15,689 nucleotides of DNA from JAQBFJ01 sp032123435 (GCA_032123435.1 JAQBFJ010000150.1:1-15689), one strand, 5' to 3'. Shown: positions 8,458-15,584, counted from the stretch's first letter. The notes: generated from the sequence alone by a model not told the origin. Program-made: numbers and translations.

Positions 8458-8477
8458 ATTATGATGTAGGATGGCAA
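8449..8477 (-). promoter_or_regulatory. Predicted promoter of the tetR-tolC-MFP-RND operon
   Basis: On the minus strand, TTGCCA (8472-8477) and TACAAA (8449-8454) are separated by exactly 17 bases. The -35 box matches consensus at 5 of 6 positions and the -10 at 4 of 6. The predicted start near 8442 falls inside the palindrome, so repressor binding would block polymerase. Confidence 0.5.
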
Positions 8478-8924
8478 GGGAAAAATCAAGAAACACGGTT
8501 GAAAGAGCTTAAGTTAGTGCCATTCAGGGCAGTCCTATTATTTAGGTATCGACCAAGTTACCGACGTTGACGCTGCGTTTCCCGCAACCCTTCACCGCTG
8601 CGCGTCTTTGGGCACAGGACTTGTTGGGCAACAAGGCCCAGAATGTGACAAAACGCGTCAGATTCGTCGACGATGCCGTGGTCCTCGATGGTTCACTGAT
8701 CATGGACGTCGACCCTGGGCCCCTCCTCCACCAGTTCCGTATCAGAAACGAAGCATGAATTCTACAGGATCAAGGTTAAGGTTGCCCCATGAGTGCAGGT
8801 GGCGACTTATCTATGTTACAATTGCATCGTTCGTCCTGATGGGAATACTCTCACCAACATTCATACAGTGATAAGATATTGAAAGAATCCAACAAGGCAA
8901 TTCATGTTCGATTCAAAGAAATGA
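8478..8924. other. Divergent intergenic region without a solid gene
   Basis: About 450 bases lie between the leftward efflux operon and the rightward two-gene module. Apart from the possible remnant at 8546-8758, I see only a 38-codon frame starting at 8755 (ATGA overlap with the remnant's stop, one hydrophobic stretch RLIYVTIASFVLMGIL). It is too short and too isolated to call. No tRNA, repeat array or strong terminator is visible. Confidence 0.4.
8546..8758 (+). pseudogene. Possible short gene remnant
   Basis: An open stretch of about 70 codons runs between a TAG at 8543 and a TGA at 8756. It has no ATG at its beginning and no good ribosome site, but the translation is protein-like: ARLWAQDLLGNKAQNVTKRV followed by a VVLDGSLI segment. 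That pattern vaguely recalls the C-terminal beta domain of some carbohydrate-active proteins; this is an impression, not an identification. If real, it is the tail of a gene whose 5' part is gone. It could equally be a chance frame. Confidence 0.22.
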
Positions 8925-8953
8925 TTGATATTCCACAAGCATTCTGCTATAAA
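8925..8953 (+). promoter_or_regulatory. Strong predicted promoter before the 63-residue protein
   Basis: TTGATA (8925-8930) and TATAAA (8948-8953) are spaced by 17 bases, each matching consensus at 5 of 6 positions. Transcription would start at about 8959-8961, essentially at the GTG start codon of the next gene, so the mRNA may be leaderless. Confidence 0.55.
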
Positions 8954-8960
8954 TAAAGAT

Positions 8961-9152
8961 GTGAATAAGAACGTAGTCAGGCTTGGAAAGATTGGAGATA
9001 TACGGAATGATGATTTCATTCCTGGCTCCTTGAGTTCACGCATTGCTCTCGTATGGCCACTTACAAAAGAAGTAGCATCATTAAGCAAAAATCATAATGT
9101 TAAACGAAGATTACAAAGAAATGTTACAGTCGTTAATAAACGAGAACGTTAG
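8961..9152 (+). CDS. Small protein (63 aa) paired with the nucleotidyltransferase
   Basis: A short gene of 63 codons, read from GTG 8961, the only usual start between the promoter and the conserved-looking part. The product has an N-terminal segment VVRLGKIGDI, an acidic DDF turn, then SSRIALVWPLTKEVASLS (about 25-42) and a basic end RRLQRNVTVVNKRER. From memory, short proteins with an R...VWPLT...RLQR-V pattern are encoded directly before nucleotidyltransferase genes in several bacterial groups; this needs a database check. Its last 56 bases overlap the next gene in another frame, so the two are almost certainly expressed together. The basic C-terminus suggests contact with nucleic acid or with the acidic partner; both are inferences. 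It has no signal peptide or membrane segment. It could be an antitoxin-like or accessory subunit. Confidence 0.6.
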   Translation: MNKNVVRLGKIGDIRNDDFIPGSLSSRIALVWPLTKEVASLSKNHNVKRRLQRNVTVVNKRER

Positions 9153-9576
9153 GTTTCTTCTCGTTGGCGCATACGCTCTGGCTGCACATGGTTATCCTCG
9201 CGCCACCATGGATATTGATATATGGGTAATGCCCTCTGCTGATAATGCCGATGCGGTCTTGAGGGCACTGAATAATTTTGGCGCAGCCCTTCATGGCTTA
9301 ACATCAGATGATCTTCAAAAGTCAAACACCATTTTTCAGATTGGCGTTGCTCCCAGAAGAATTGACATTATCACTGGGGCTTCCGGATTAGACTTTGACT
9401 CTACATATGCCAATTCATTAGAAGTAGAAATTGAAAACATAAAACTCAACATTCCATCGTTAGACGATCTCATCTGCAACAAGAAAGCATCCGGAAGAAC
9501 CAAAGACATTGCAGATGCTGAGGTTCTTGAGATGCTCAGAATATCTGAACAAAAACATGAACCAGACTGTTCATAG
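9097..9576 (+). CDS. Nucleotidyltransferase (AbiEii / DUF6036-like)
   Basis: A 159-residue protein with the core of the DNA polymerase beta-like nucleotidyltransferase fold. GAYALAAHGYPRATMDIDIW (24-43) carries the glycine-rich turn and the paired acidic residues D39 and D41, and RIDIITG supplies the third likely metal ligand D90. The later SLDDLICNKKASGRTKDIAD (121-140) matches the D-L-I-x-x-K...GR-x-K-D-x-x-D pattern common in AbiEii-type and related proteins. Such enzymes transfer a nucleotide to RNA, protein or a small molecule; several are toxins of toxin-antitoxin or abortive-infection systems. The substrate here is unknown. ATG 9097 places the usual short helix before the fold; ATG 9121 is a shorter alternative. 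No Shine-Dalgarno sequence is visible, consistent with coupling to the overlapping small gene upstream. Confidence 0.8.
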   Translation: MLNEDYKEMLQSLINENVRFLLVGAYALAAHGYPRATMDIDIWVMPSADNADAVLRALNNFGAALHGLTSDDLQKSNTIFQIGVAPRRIDIITGASGLDFDSTYANSLEVEIENIKLNIPSLDDLICNKKASGRTKDIADAEVLEMLRISEQKHEPDCS

Positions 9577-9595
9577 CCGCGCTTTCAGCGCGTCT
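9575..9595. terminator. Possible bidirectional hairpin between convergent genes
   Basis: A CGCGC-TTTCA-GCGCG hairpin (9578-9592), extended by two pairs beyond one mismatch, starts right at the nucleotidyltransferase stop and lies 57 bases beyond the glycosyltransferase stop. The position suits a terminator, but neither side has a real T-run. Confidence 0.35.
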
Positions 9596-9652
9596 ATTCA
9601 TTCCATCAGGTTATGTTCGACATTATGCCGTAGAAAAGAGTTAATTAGCAAA

Positions 9653-11218
9653 TTAGAGGCCCATAGTTCTAGTCTTTGGTTTGACCTCATACAGCTCGAT
9701 CTCGAATGGGCTGTGAACGCTGGCTCGTCTGACTGTAGTGAACCCATTGAGTCGGAGATCATTTACCAGGGAGTCTTTTTGCCACGAGGGATCTGGCAAA
9801 CCCAAACGCACGTACGGATCTACGACGACATAGACGGGTTGATCAACTTGGTGATACCTGGCGATGAGAGCGTATTGGCTCTGTGATACGTGGTGTCCGT
9901 TGAGAGCCAGGTAATTCACATCTCCATCATGCGGCCAAGTGATCTTGAACCAATGCGGTTTCAGGATTACAAGACATGGAGGAGACGTTGTACTATTTAG
10001 AAATTCATTAGCCACTGCATATTCCCTCGTGCGCTGTTCGAAAACATGGCGCACAGAAAGGCTGGCTACCAGAAGGCAGATTGGTAGCGCCCAGACAATC
10101 CGACCCGGTAATCCAAATCTGCGGCAAATTTCAATCACTGCAAGGCTGACTAACAGCGAAAGCGCAGGAACCGCAGGCAGTACAAGTCGCGCCCCCATGA
10201 CGAGGAGATCCTGTGGCTTGTAAGTCAGTTGTGCCGAGTTCCCCCAGGCACTGTAGAAGACGACAAACAGAATGGGCAACAGCAAGAAGGTCGCCAAATG
10301 GCGACGCTCAATAAGTTCAGTGGGTCGAACCGCATACCAGAGAAGAGCAAGGCCTGCGCCCGGCAGGAGTATACAGGACATGGCCAGGTAGTTCAGCAGA
10401 TTCTCAACAGCGCCCTCTGCTTTAAAGCCATGCTCTCCTATCGCGGCGTATCCTGTAGTGAAGGGGTTGCCGAACAGGTGTTGGTTGAAAGACAAGATCA
10501 AGATCATGGCCGCCACGCAAGGAATCCCTAAAAGCATTGTATTCAATATCCGCTCCCTTGGTCTTCCGGTTGAAAGCAAAAGTAGCGAAATGGGAAGAGC
10601 GGCAAGCACAGTCGGATATCGAATTGTCATTCCAGATGCAAGAAAGATACCAGCGATAAAATGAAGGTAGTGTCGTCGAGTTTTGAGGCCCAGCAGACAA
10701 AGGAGCAATGCAGCGTAGATGGTGGCTGTTGCAGGAACGTCACCCAGAAGACTTCTGCTATGAATCAACCATGTTGGGCACATGGCCAGGACAGCCCCCG
10801 TCAGCAATGAAAGTCTGAGACTACGAGAGATGACATAAGTGGAAAGCGATAGACAGAGCGCCGTGAGCAAACCAAGAATAGGAACTATATAAAATCCAAA
10901 AGTGCGTCCACCCACGCCGATAGTGGCGGCGAGAAGGCAGCTTTGACCTACGGGATACTTGATGGTGAACAGATTATCGCCCACTACTACGGGCGGCATT
11001 CCCCATAGGAAATCTCGATCAACATCCGATGGTAGTTCTATCGTCAATCCCTTGCCCTGCAAAATGTTTTCAGCCAACCAGATGTAGCACTTTTCGTCTT
11101 GGGTGCGCCAGAAGTCAGGCACGTTGGACAGATATATTCCGCACACGACAAGAAACAAGAGAGCTATCTGGATGATCTTTGGCGAAAAAGTGGCATTTCG
11201 CGTTGGGGATAACTGCAT
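9653..11218 (-). CDS. GT-C-fold membrane glycosyltransferase-like protein (PMT/ArnT-like)
   Basis: A 521-residue polytopic membrane protein with roughly 10-12 hydrophobic segments between residue 15 and about 390, then a soluble C-terminal part. After TM1 (about 15-32) the first external loop has the acidic pair D41-E42 in a TQDEKCYIWLAENILQGKG setting, and a later loop has LLGDVPATA (D160). Both are features of the dolichyl-phosphate-mannose mannosyltransferase/ArnT (GT39/GT83-like) superfamily, which uses polyprenyl-phosphate sugars on the outer face of the inner membrane. The probable role is adding a sugar to a lipid, polysaccharide or protein. Donor and acceptor cannot be told. It stands alone, with no cell-wall or O-antigen genes around it. 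ATG 11218 has only a weak purine-rich site upstream (AAAGAGACC). Confidence 0.8.
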   Translation of the reverse strand: MQLSPTRNATFSPKIIQIALLFLVVCGIYLSNVPDFWRTQDEKCYIWLAENILQGKGLTIELPSDVDRDFLWGMPPVVVGDNLFTIKYPVGQSCLLAATIGVGGRTFGFYIVPILGLLTALCLSLSTYVISRSLRLSLLTGAVLAMCPTWLIHSRSLLGDVPATATIYAALLLCLLGLKTRRHYLHFIAGIFLASGMTIRYPTVLAALPISLLLLSTGRPRERILNTMLLGIPCVAAMILILSFNQHLFGNPFTTGYAAIGEHGFKAEGAVENLLNYLAMSCILLPGAGLALLWYAVRPTELIERRHLATFLLLPILFVVFYSAWGNSAQLTYKPQDLLVMGARLVLPAVPALSLLVSLAVIEICRRFGLPGRIVWALPICLLVASLSVRHVFEQRTREYAVANEFLNSTTSPPCLVILKPHWFKITWPHDGDVNYLALNGHHVSQSQYALIARYHQVDQPVYVVVDPYVRLGLPDPSWQKDSLVNDLRLNGFTTVRRASVHSPFEIELYEVKPKTRTMGL

Positions 11219-11403
11219 GGTCTCTTTACCTTTCGATTTAAGGGCAGAACGTCATCCATCAGGCGCACCATTTGGCATAACCTGCCTGGATTTTGTTCTG
11301 CTTGGGGTTAGCTCGTCAAGTGCTTATATTACACTATTGTGAAGTATACACGCCCAGATTCAATGTAGACAGAAAATGCGCTATAGAGCTAATAAAAGAC
11401 CAA
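11219..11403. other. Upstream region of the glycosyltransferase gene
   Basis: No gene is supported here. On the minus strand a TTGACG box occurs near 11313-11318, but no good -10 follows at the right distance, so I do not call a promoter. The plus-strand frame across 11103-11342 is the shadow of the glycosyltransferase start. Confidence 0.4.
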
Positions 11404-11436
11404 ATAGTGGTAATATAGGGCTGTTATTACCACTAT
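11404..11436 (-). terminator. 12-bp-stem hairpin, probable terminator of the leftward remnant
   Basis: ATAGTGGTAATA (11404-11415) pairs perfectly with TATTACCACTAT (11425-11436) around a 9-base loop. Read on the minus strand it contains the stop codon of the remnant frame and is followed by the T-rich TTTGGTCTTTTATT, which fits a rho-independent terminator. The stem is AT-rich, so an alternative is a leftover end of a mobile element. Confidence 0.5.
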
Positions 11437-11621
11437 CGCATGCCTTTGGTGATAGGGTTTTCCTGGCTGATGTGGGCTTCATACTTCTTCCAGCGGCGTT
11501 GGGTGACCTTTGACTTGCCGGCAAGCTCTTGGGCAGCGTTCCACGCATGAGGTACGAGCGTTTGTCGATGAGACGGGTGTAGAACGGCCATTTCTCCCAG
11601 ACAGTCTTCACGGATTTAAAA
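11434..11621 (-). pseudogene. Frameshifted coding remnant, family unrecognised
   Basis: Two protein-like pieces lie in different minus-strand frames. The first part reads SVKTVWEKWPFYTRLIDKRS and continues YLMR (about 11544-11610). Immediately after, the neighbouring frame reads AWNAAQELAGKSKVTQRRWK and continues to ENPITKGMR, stopping at the hairpin (11434). Joining them at about 11545-11550 gives one continuous, sensible C-terminus; loss of one GCGT copy from an ancestral GCGTGCGT would explain the shift. No start codon with a ribosome site is visible, and the frame begins directly after the oxidoreductase stop. It is therefore probably the tail of a truncated gene, perhaps from a mobile element. 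I do not recognise the family. Confidence 0.4.
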
Positions 11622-13253
11622 TTATCTGATAATACTTTCAGCTGCTTTCATTCCGTCGATGGCGGCCGACACAATTCCTCCGGCATATCCAGCGCCTTCT
11701 CCGGCGGGGTAAATTCCTGTAATATTGGACTGCAAACCTTCATTACGTACGAATTTTACCGGAGCTGAACTTCGCGTTTCAACGCCAACAAGCAGAGCAT
11801 CTTCTTTAGCGAACCCCTTAATCTTTCGATCCAAGACTGGTAATGCCGATTTAATACTTTCGATAACATAATCCGGTAAACACCCCACCAAAGACGTCAT
11901 AACAACCCCAGGTTTGTATGTCGGCGTAACGCTCCCAATTTTTTCTGAACGATGACCTTTTAAAAAATCCCCGACGAGCTGTGCTGGCGCGCGATAGTCT
12001 TTCCCTCCAGATACAAATGCCGCCCGCTCCCAGGTGCGCTGAAACTCAACTCCTGCCAAAGGATGATCTGATTCAAAGTCATCAGGCGTTACATTAACCA
12101 GTAGCGCGCTATTGGAATTCCTGCCGTTCTGCGCATACGTACTCATCCCATTAACAACGACCATTCCCTTTTCTGAAGAAGCCGCAATAACAACCCCCCC
12201 CGGGCACATACAAAAAGTATACACCGAACGTTTATCCTTAAGATGGGCTACAAGCTTGTATCTTGCCGTCGGAAGCTTAGGATGATCATAATAATTTCCA
12301 TATTGAGATTTATTGATTAAGTCGACGGGATGCTCAATTCTCAAACCAACAGAAAACGACTTAGCTCGCATTTCCAACTTTTTTTCATAAAGCATTTGAT
12401 ACGTATCTCGCGCAGAATGCCCAATAGCAACAACAAGGTTATCTACCAAAACGCGCTCTTCCCCATTAAAAGTGACCGCAACAACTTTTTTCTTGTCCAT
12501 CTCAATATCAGTTAAACATGTATTAAATTTTACCTCGCCTCCAAGTTCCATAATATTCTTGCGCAAATTCTTCACAACTATGCCCAACTTATCACTTCCA
12601 ATATGCGGATGAGCATCCGTGGCAATCCTTTTCGGGGCGCCCGCTGTAATCAACTGATCAAAAATATATTTTGTCCGTGGATCCTTAACGTTCGTGTGCA
12701 ATTTACCGTCTGAAAAAGTACCTGCGCCACCCTCTCCAAACTGCACATTAGAATTCACATTAAACTCTCCCTTAGAAAAGAATGCATTCACATCCTTCAT
12801 GCGCGTGTCCACATCCTTCCCGCGCTCAACAACCAAAGGCTTCAAGCCTGCCTGGGCAAGAACTAAAGCGCAAAACAATCCACTGGGTCCGGCGCCTACA
12901 ACAACCGGACGATGAGAATAATTTGATCCAATCTTTTTAATTTCATAAACAGTCGGCTTTTGCCATCGCACTTTATGGCGAAGAGCACTCTTTCTCAATG
13001 TTGAGGAAGATTGTCTTTGACGGGATAAATAGTTTTGCGGGTTTTCCAGCTCTACATTGACAGAATAAACAAAGAAAATGTTTTCCTTCTTGCGCGAGTC
13101 GACGGCGCGTTTGGCAATAGAGTAACGAACAATCTCCTTTTCATTAACCCCTAAGATCTTCGCAATCTTCTCTGCCAAAACACTTTCCTCATCGTCAAGA
13201 GTCAGAAGAATCTCGTCAATTCTAATAAAATTATTTTCTAAATTCTTATTCAT
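11622..13253 (-). CDS. FAD-dependent oxidoreductase, COG2509-like
   Basis: A 543-residue cytoplasmic flavoprotein of the uncharacterised FAD-dependent dehydrogenase group. I start at ATG 13253; the frame is open to a TTG at 13304, but that would run through the predicted promoter. Residues about 10-85 form a small N-terminal domain often found ahead of the flavin domain in this group. The dinucleotide-binding motif is VVVGAGPSGLFCALVLAQAG (about 117-136) ending in the VERG acidic strand end, followed by NVQFGEGGAGTFSDGKL. The C-terminal YPAGEGAGYAGGIVSAAIDG forms the second FAD contact. CMCPGG in the middle is also typical. The substrate is not known. Codon and base use look AT-richer than the efflux operon. 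It follows the helicase gene by 95 bases and probably has its own promoter. Confidence 0.85.
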   Translation of the reverse strand: MNKNLENNFIRIDEILLTLDDEESVLAEKIAKILGVNEKEIVRYSIAKRAVDSRKKENIFFVYSVNVELENPQNYLSRQRQSSSTLRKSALRHKVRWQKPTVYEIKKIGSNYSHRPVVVGAGPSGLFCALVLAQAGLKPLVVERGKDVDTRMKDVNAFFSKGEFNVNSNVQFGEGGAGTFSDGKLHTNVKDPRTKYIFDQLITAGAPKRIATDAHPHIGSDKLGIVVKNLRKNIMELGGEVKFNTCLTDIEMDKKKVVAVTFNGEERVLVDNLVVAIGHSARDTYQMLYEKKLEMRAKSFSVGLRIEHPVDLINKSQYGNYYDHPKLPTARYKLVAHLKDKRSVYTFCMCPGGVVIAASSEKGMVVVNGMSTYAQNGRNSNSALLVNVTPDDFESDHPLAGVEFQRTWERAAFVSGGKDYRAPAQLVGDFLKGHRSEKIGSVTPTYKPGVVMTSLVGCLPDYVIESIKSALPVLDRKIKGFAKEDALLVGVETRSSAPVKFVRNEGLQSNITGIYPAGEGAGYAGGIVSAAIDGMKAAESIIR

Positions 13254-13274
13254 TTTAACCCATTGTCTACGGGG

Positions 13275-13304
13275 ATAATATGTAATAACAAGCTTGCCTG
13301 GCAA
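13275..13304 (-). promoter_or_regulatory. Predicted promoter of the COG2509-like gene
   Basis: On the minus strand, TTGCCA (13299-13304) and TATTAT (13275-13280) are 18 bases apart, each 5 of 6 to consensus. Predicted transcription start is near 13268, about 15 bases before ATG 13253. The -35 box lies inside the 13291-13307 palindrome. Confidence 0.45.
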
Positions 13305-13307
13305 GCT
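13291..13307. promoter_or_regulatory. AGCTTGCC/GGCAAGCT palindrome (operator or terminator)
   Basis: Two 8-base arms around a single base form a near-perfect palindrome. It overlaps the predicted -35 box of the oxidoreductase gene, as an operator would. As RNA on the minus strand it can form a 7-bp stem followed by TGTTATTAC and might weakly terminate the upstream helicase transcript. The sequence does not decide between the two. Confidence 0.4.
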
Positions 13308-13348
13308 GGTCTGGTTTTTCAGCCGAAGGTGACCTTCAGTCGACTATA

Positions 13349-14563
13349 TCACCACCGCCTACGCGGCGATTTGCTTTTGCTTCTGCCTCCAGGACTGCTA
13401 CTGTACACGGTCCGAGCAGATACAAACTTCTCGATCGGAAGCTCGGGGTGCTCCAAGACTGGCAAGGCCGTCTTTATGAGATGCTCTATGCTGCGTATGT
13501 CCTTGCCTTGTTCCGGAGTAGCGAACGAGATAGCCCGTCCCTCATGCCCTGCACGTCCTGTGCGTCCAATCCTGTGCACGTAATTCTCTGCATCGTCCGG
13601 CAGATCGTAATTTATTACCGTTTCTATTCCGATCACATCTATCCCTCTGGCCGCTATGTCGGTTGCGACAAGCACCCTGTACTTTCCCGTTTTAAAACCC
13701 TCAAGTGCTTCCTTGCGCTGATTGAGAGAACGGTTCGAATGTATCTCTGCCGCATTATGCCCCATATCTTTGACCATGCGCGTGATCTTGGTCGCCCCCC
13801 TTTTTGTCCGTGAAAAAAGCAACACCGGACCACGGTATTGATCGAGAAGCTTAGACAGCAGTTTTTTCTTGGCGTCTTTCTTTACGATAAACAACTCCTG
13901 GACAATACGTTCTGGAGCAGTCCCTGACGGAGCAACTTCAATATGAACGGGAAGCTTCATGTGTACGGCCCCTATTGACACGACTTCTTCTGGTATCGTA
14001 GCCGAAAAAAGCATAGTCTGCCTTTTTTTAGGGACAACCTTAAGGATGCGTTCTATATCCGGCTTAAAACCCATATCGAGCATCCTGTCAGCTTCGTCCA
14101 GAATAAGGACCTCCACTTCATTTAAGCTTATTGTCTTTTGTTTTATATGATCTAAAAGCCGCCCGGGCGTGGCAATAATAACCCGCGGGTCCATTCTCAG
14201 ATCTTTAAGTTGATTATGCATCGAAACCCCTCCGATAATAACCACAGTCCTTATGCCGAATAATGGCGCTATTTTCTGAAAGGTCTCGCTTACCTGTTGA
14301 GCCAATTCTCTGGTAGGAACAATGACCAAACACTTTCCATTAGTGCGGGAAAGACGTTGAATAACGGGTATAGCAAAAGCCAGTGTCTTTCCCGTACCAG
14401 TCTGAGCCACCCCGATAATGTCAGTATCCTCTATAGCGATGGGGATAGCTTTATGCTGAATCGGAGTCGGGTGAATGAACTTCAGTCTGTCCAACGCTTC
14501 GAGTATTTTCGGAGCAATCCCCATACCGTCAAAAGTAATATTTATTCTCGTTTCTTTCGTCAT
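13349..14563 (-). CDS. DEAD-box ATP-dependent RNA helicase, RhlE-like
   Basis: A 404-residue helicase with all core motifs in order: Q motif (upstream F11, PTPIQ 32-36), Walker A AQTGTGKT (53-60), PTRELA (83-88), GG 111-112, TPGR (132-135), DEAD (156-159), SAT (187-189), then in the second RecA lobe ATDIAARGID (300-309) and HRIGRTGRAG (330-339). It unwinds short RNA duplexes using ATP, typically in ribosome assembly, mRNA decay or cold adaptation. The C-terminal extension is short and basic (SKSKSPRRRW), as in RhlE-type proteins, and probably adds RNA affinity. ATG 14563 follows a well-formed promoter with an approximately 80-base leader; the Shine-Dalgarno sequence is weak. Such leaders in helicase genes can be cold-responsive, but I see no clear structure here. 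I cannot distinguish RhlE from other short DEAD-box paralogs with certainty. Confidence 0.93.
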   Translation of the reverse strand: MTKETRINITFDGMGIAPKILEALDRLKFIHPTPIQHKAIPIAIEDTDIIGVAQTGTGKTLAFAIPVIQRLSRTNGKCLVIVPTRELAQQVSETFQKIAPLFGIRTVVIIGGVSMHNQLKDLRMDPRVIIATPGRLLDHIKQKTISLNEVEVLILDEADRMLDMGFKPDIERILKVVPKKRQTMLFSATIPEEVVSIGAVHMKLPVHIEVAPSGTAPERIVQELFIVKKDAKKKLLSKLLDQYRGPVLLFSRTKRGATKITRMVKDMGHNAAEIHSNRSLNQRKEALEGFKTGKYRVLVATDIAARGIDVIGIETVINYDLPDDAENYVHRIGRTGRAGHEGRAISFATPEQGKDIRSIEHLIKTALPVLEHPELPIEKFVSARTVYSSSPGGRSKSKSPRRRW

Positions 14564-14647
14564 GATATTTTAGCCTGACAGGAATTTGCTTTTACACTCA
14601 GCACTCACATTACCATCAATTAGCAGTTAAACATTCTTGATGCACAG

Positions 14648-14676
14648 ATTCTATATACACAAAGGAAGTATTTCAA
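14648..14676 (-). promoter_or_regulatory. Predicted promoter of the DEAD-box helicase gene
   Basis: On the minus strand, TTGAAA (14671-14676) and TAGAAT (14648-14653) are spaced by 17 bases, each 5 of 6 to consensus. The transcript would start near 14641, giving a leader of about 78 bases. Confidence 0.55.
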
Positions 14677-14702
14677 GGTGATAATAGATGGTGTTGAAAG
14701 CA

Positions 14703-15569
14703 TCAGATCAACTTGGACCTGAATTCCGGACGACCTTTCACCCCTATGTTAAGCCGGAAAAGTGCACCTGCCAGTTCGCCGTTTTCGGCCGGATCCTGAC
14801 CTCCTGCAGTAGTTACGTACATGTCTGTGAGGTCATCACCTCCGAAGGTCACGCAGGACACTTTTTTCACAGGAAACATCATGTCTTCCAACGCCTGTCC
14901 GTCAGGGCTCATCTTCACCAGGCGCGATCCGTCCCATCGTGCAGACCAGATGAAGCCCTCGGCGTCAACGGTCATGCCATCCGGCTTGCCCTGGTCACCT
15001 TCTGGCTGAGCGAGTATACAGCGATTGCTCAAAGTGCCTGTGTCGCGGTCGTAATCAAATACCGAGATCGTGCACTCGCTGGAATCGCAGAAATACATTC
15101 GCTTCAAGTCGGGCGAGAAGCCCATCCCGTTCGCCGTTCCGGTATCCTTGAGCACAACTGTTATACTGCCATTCGGGTCCAAGCGATAGAGTCGACCTTT
15201 TCTTTTCTTCGTGGACATCACGCCACAGAAGACCCGGCCTTCGGGATCAGCGATCACGTCGTTAAAGCGGTTCCCGCGTTCGTCCGGAAGCTCCTCTATA
15301 ATCGTTTCCACCATACTATTTTTCCACAACTTCACCGCTCCATTGGCCATGAACAACAGCAGTTTGCCGTCTTCATGAATCGTGAAGCCACCAACGTTCG
15401 ATCCGGTGTCGTACGTTATCGTGTCTCCCGTTTCCGGGCAGAATCTGAACAGCTTTGATGCGGGAATATCCACCCAGTATAGGCATCGTTCGTCCGGATG
15501 CCACATCGGACCTTCTCCGGTGTGACATGCAAAATTGGCAACAACCTCAAGATCCACGGGTCGATTCAT
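14703..15569 (-). CDS. SMP-30/gluconolactonase/LRE-family protein
   Basis: A 288-residue six-bladed beta-propeller, the normal family length. Members hydrolyse sugar lactones such as gluconolactone using one bound divalent metal. The expected site residues are visible: E19 in GEGPMWHP, N147 in ANGMGFSPD and D197 in PDGMTVD as metal ligands, with R101 and N103 in RFNDV for substrate binding. These correspond to E18, N154, D204, R101 and N103 of human regucalcin. I chose ATG 15569 because it has a strong AGGAAGG site 5 bases upstream; the longer frame to 15647 would translate the GGGGTCAG repeat. There is no signal peptide, so it is probably cytoplasmic and acts in sugar-acid catabolism, though no pathway genes are adjacent. 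The actual lactone substrate is unknown. It ends 139 bases before the helicase start. Confidence 0.9.
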   Translation of the reverse strand: MNRPVDLEVVANFACHTGEGPMWHPDERCLYWVDIPASKLFRFCPETGDTITYDTGSNVGGFTIHEDGKLLLFMANGAVKLWKNSMVETIIEELPDERGNRFNDVIADPEGRVFCGVMSTKKRKGRLYRLDPNGSITVVLKDTGTANGMGFSPDLKRMYFCDSSECTISVFDYDRDTGTLSNRCILAQPEGDQGKPDGMTVDAEGFIWSARWDGSRLVKMSPDGQALEDMMFPVKKVSCVTFGGDDLTDMYVTTAGGQDPAENGELAGALFRLNIGVKGRPEFRSKLI

Positions 15570-15584
15570 TGTACCTTCCTGTCC
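15564..15584 (-). promoter_or_regulatory. Strong ribosome binding site fixing the SMP-30 start
   Basis: AGGAAGG lies 5 bases upstream of ATG 15569 on the minus strand. This selects that start over the longer in-frame reading that begins in repeat DNA at 15647. Confidence 0.6.

Noticed and set aside
8420..8458. TTG-started extension of tetR
   Set aside because: It coincides with the candidate operator and lacks a ribosome site. ATG 8419 has GGAG upstream.
13254..13304. TTG-started extension of the oxidoreductase
   Set aside because: It would place the predicted promoter and palindrome inside the coding region. ATG 13253 fits the family N-terminus.
14688..15458. A 256-codon plus-strand open frame
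   Set aside because: It is antisense to the SMP-30 gene, whose metal-site residues are all intact.
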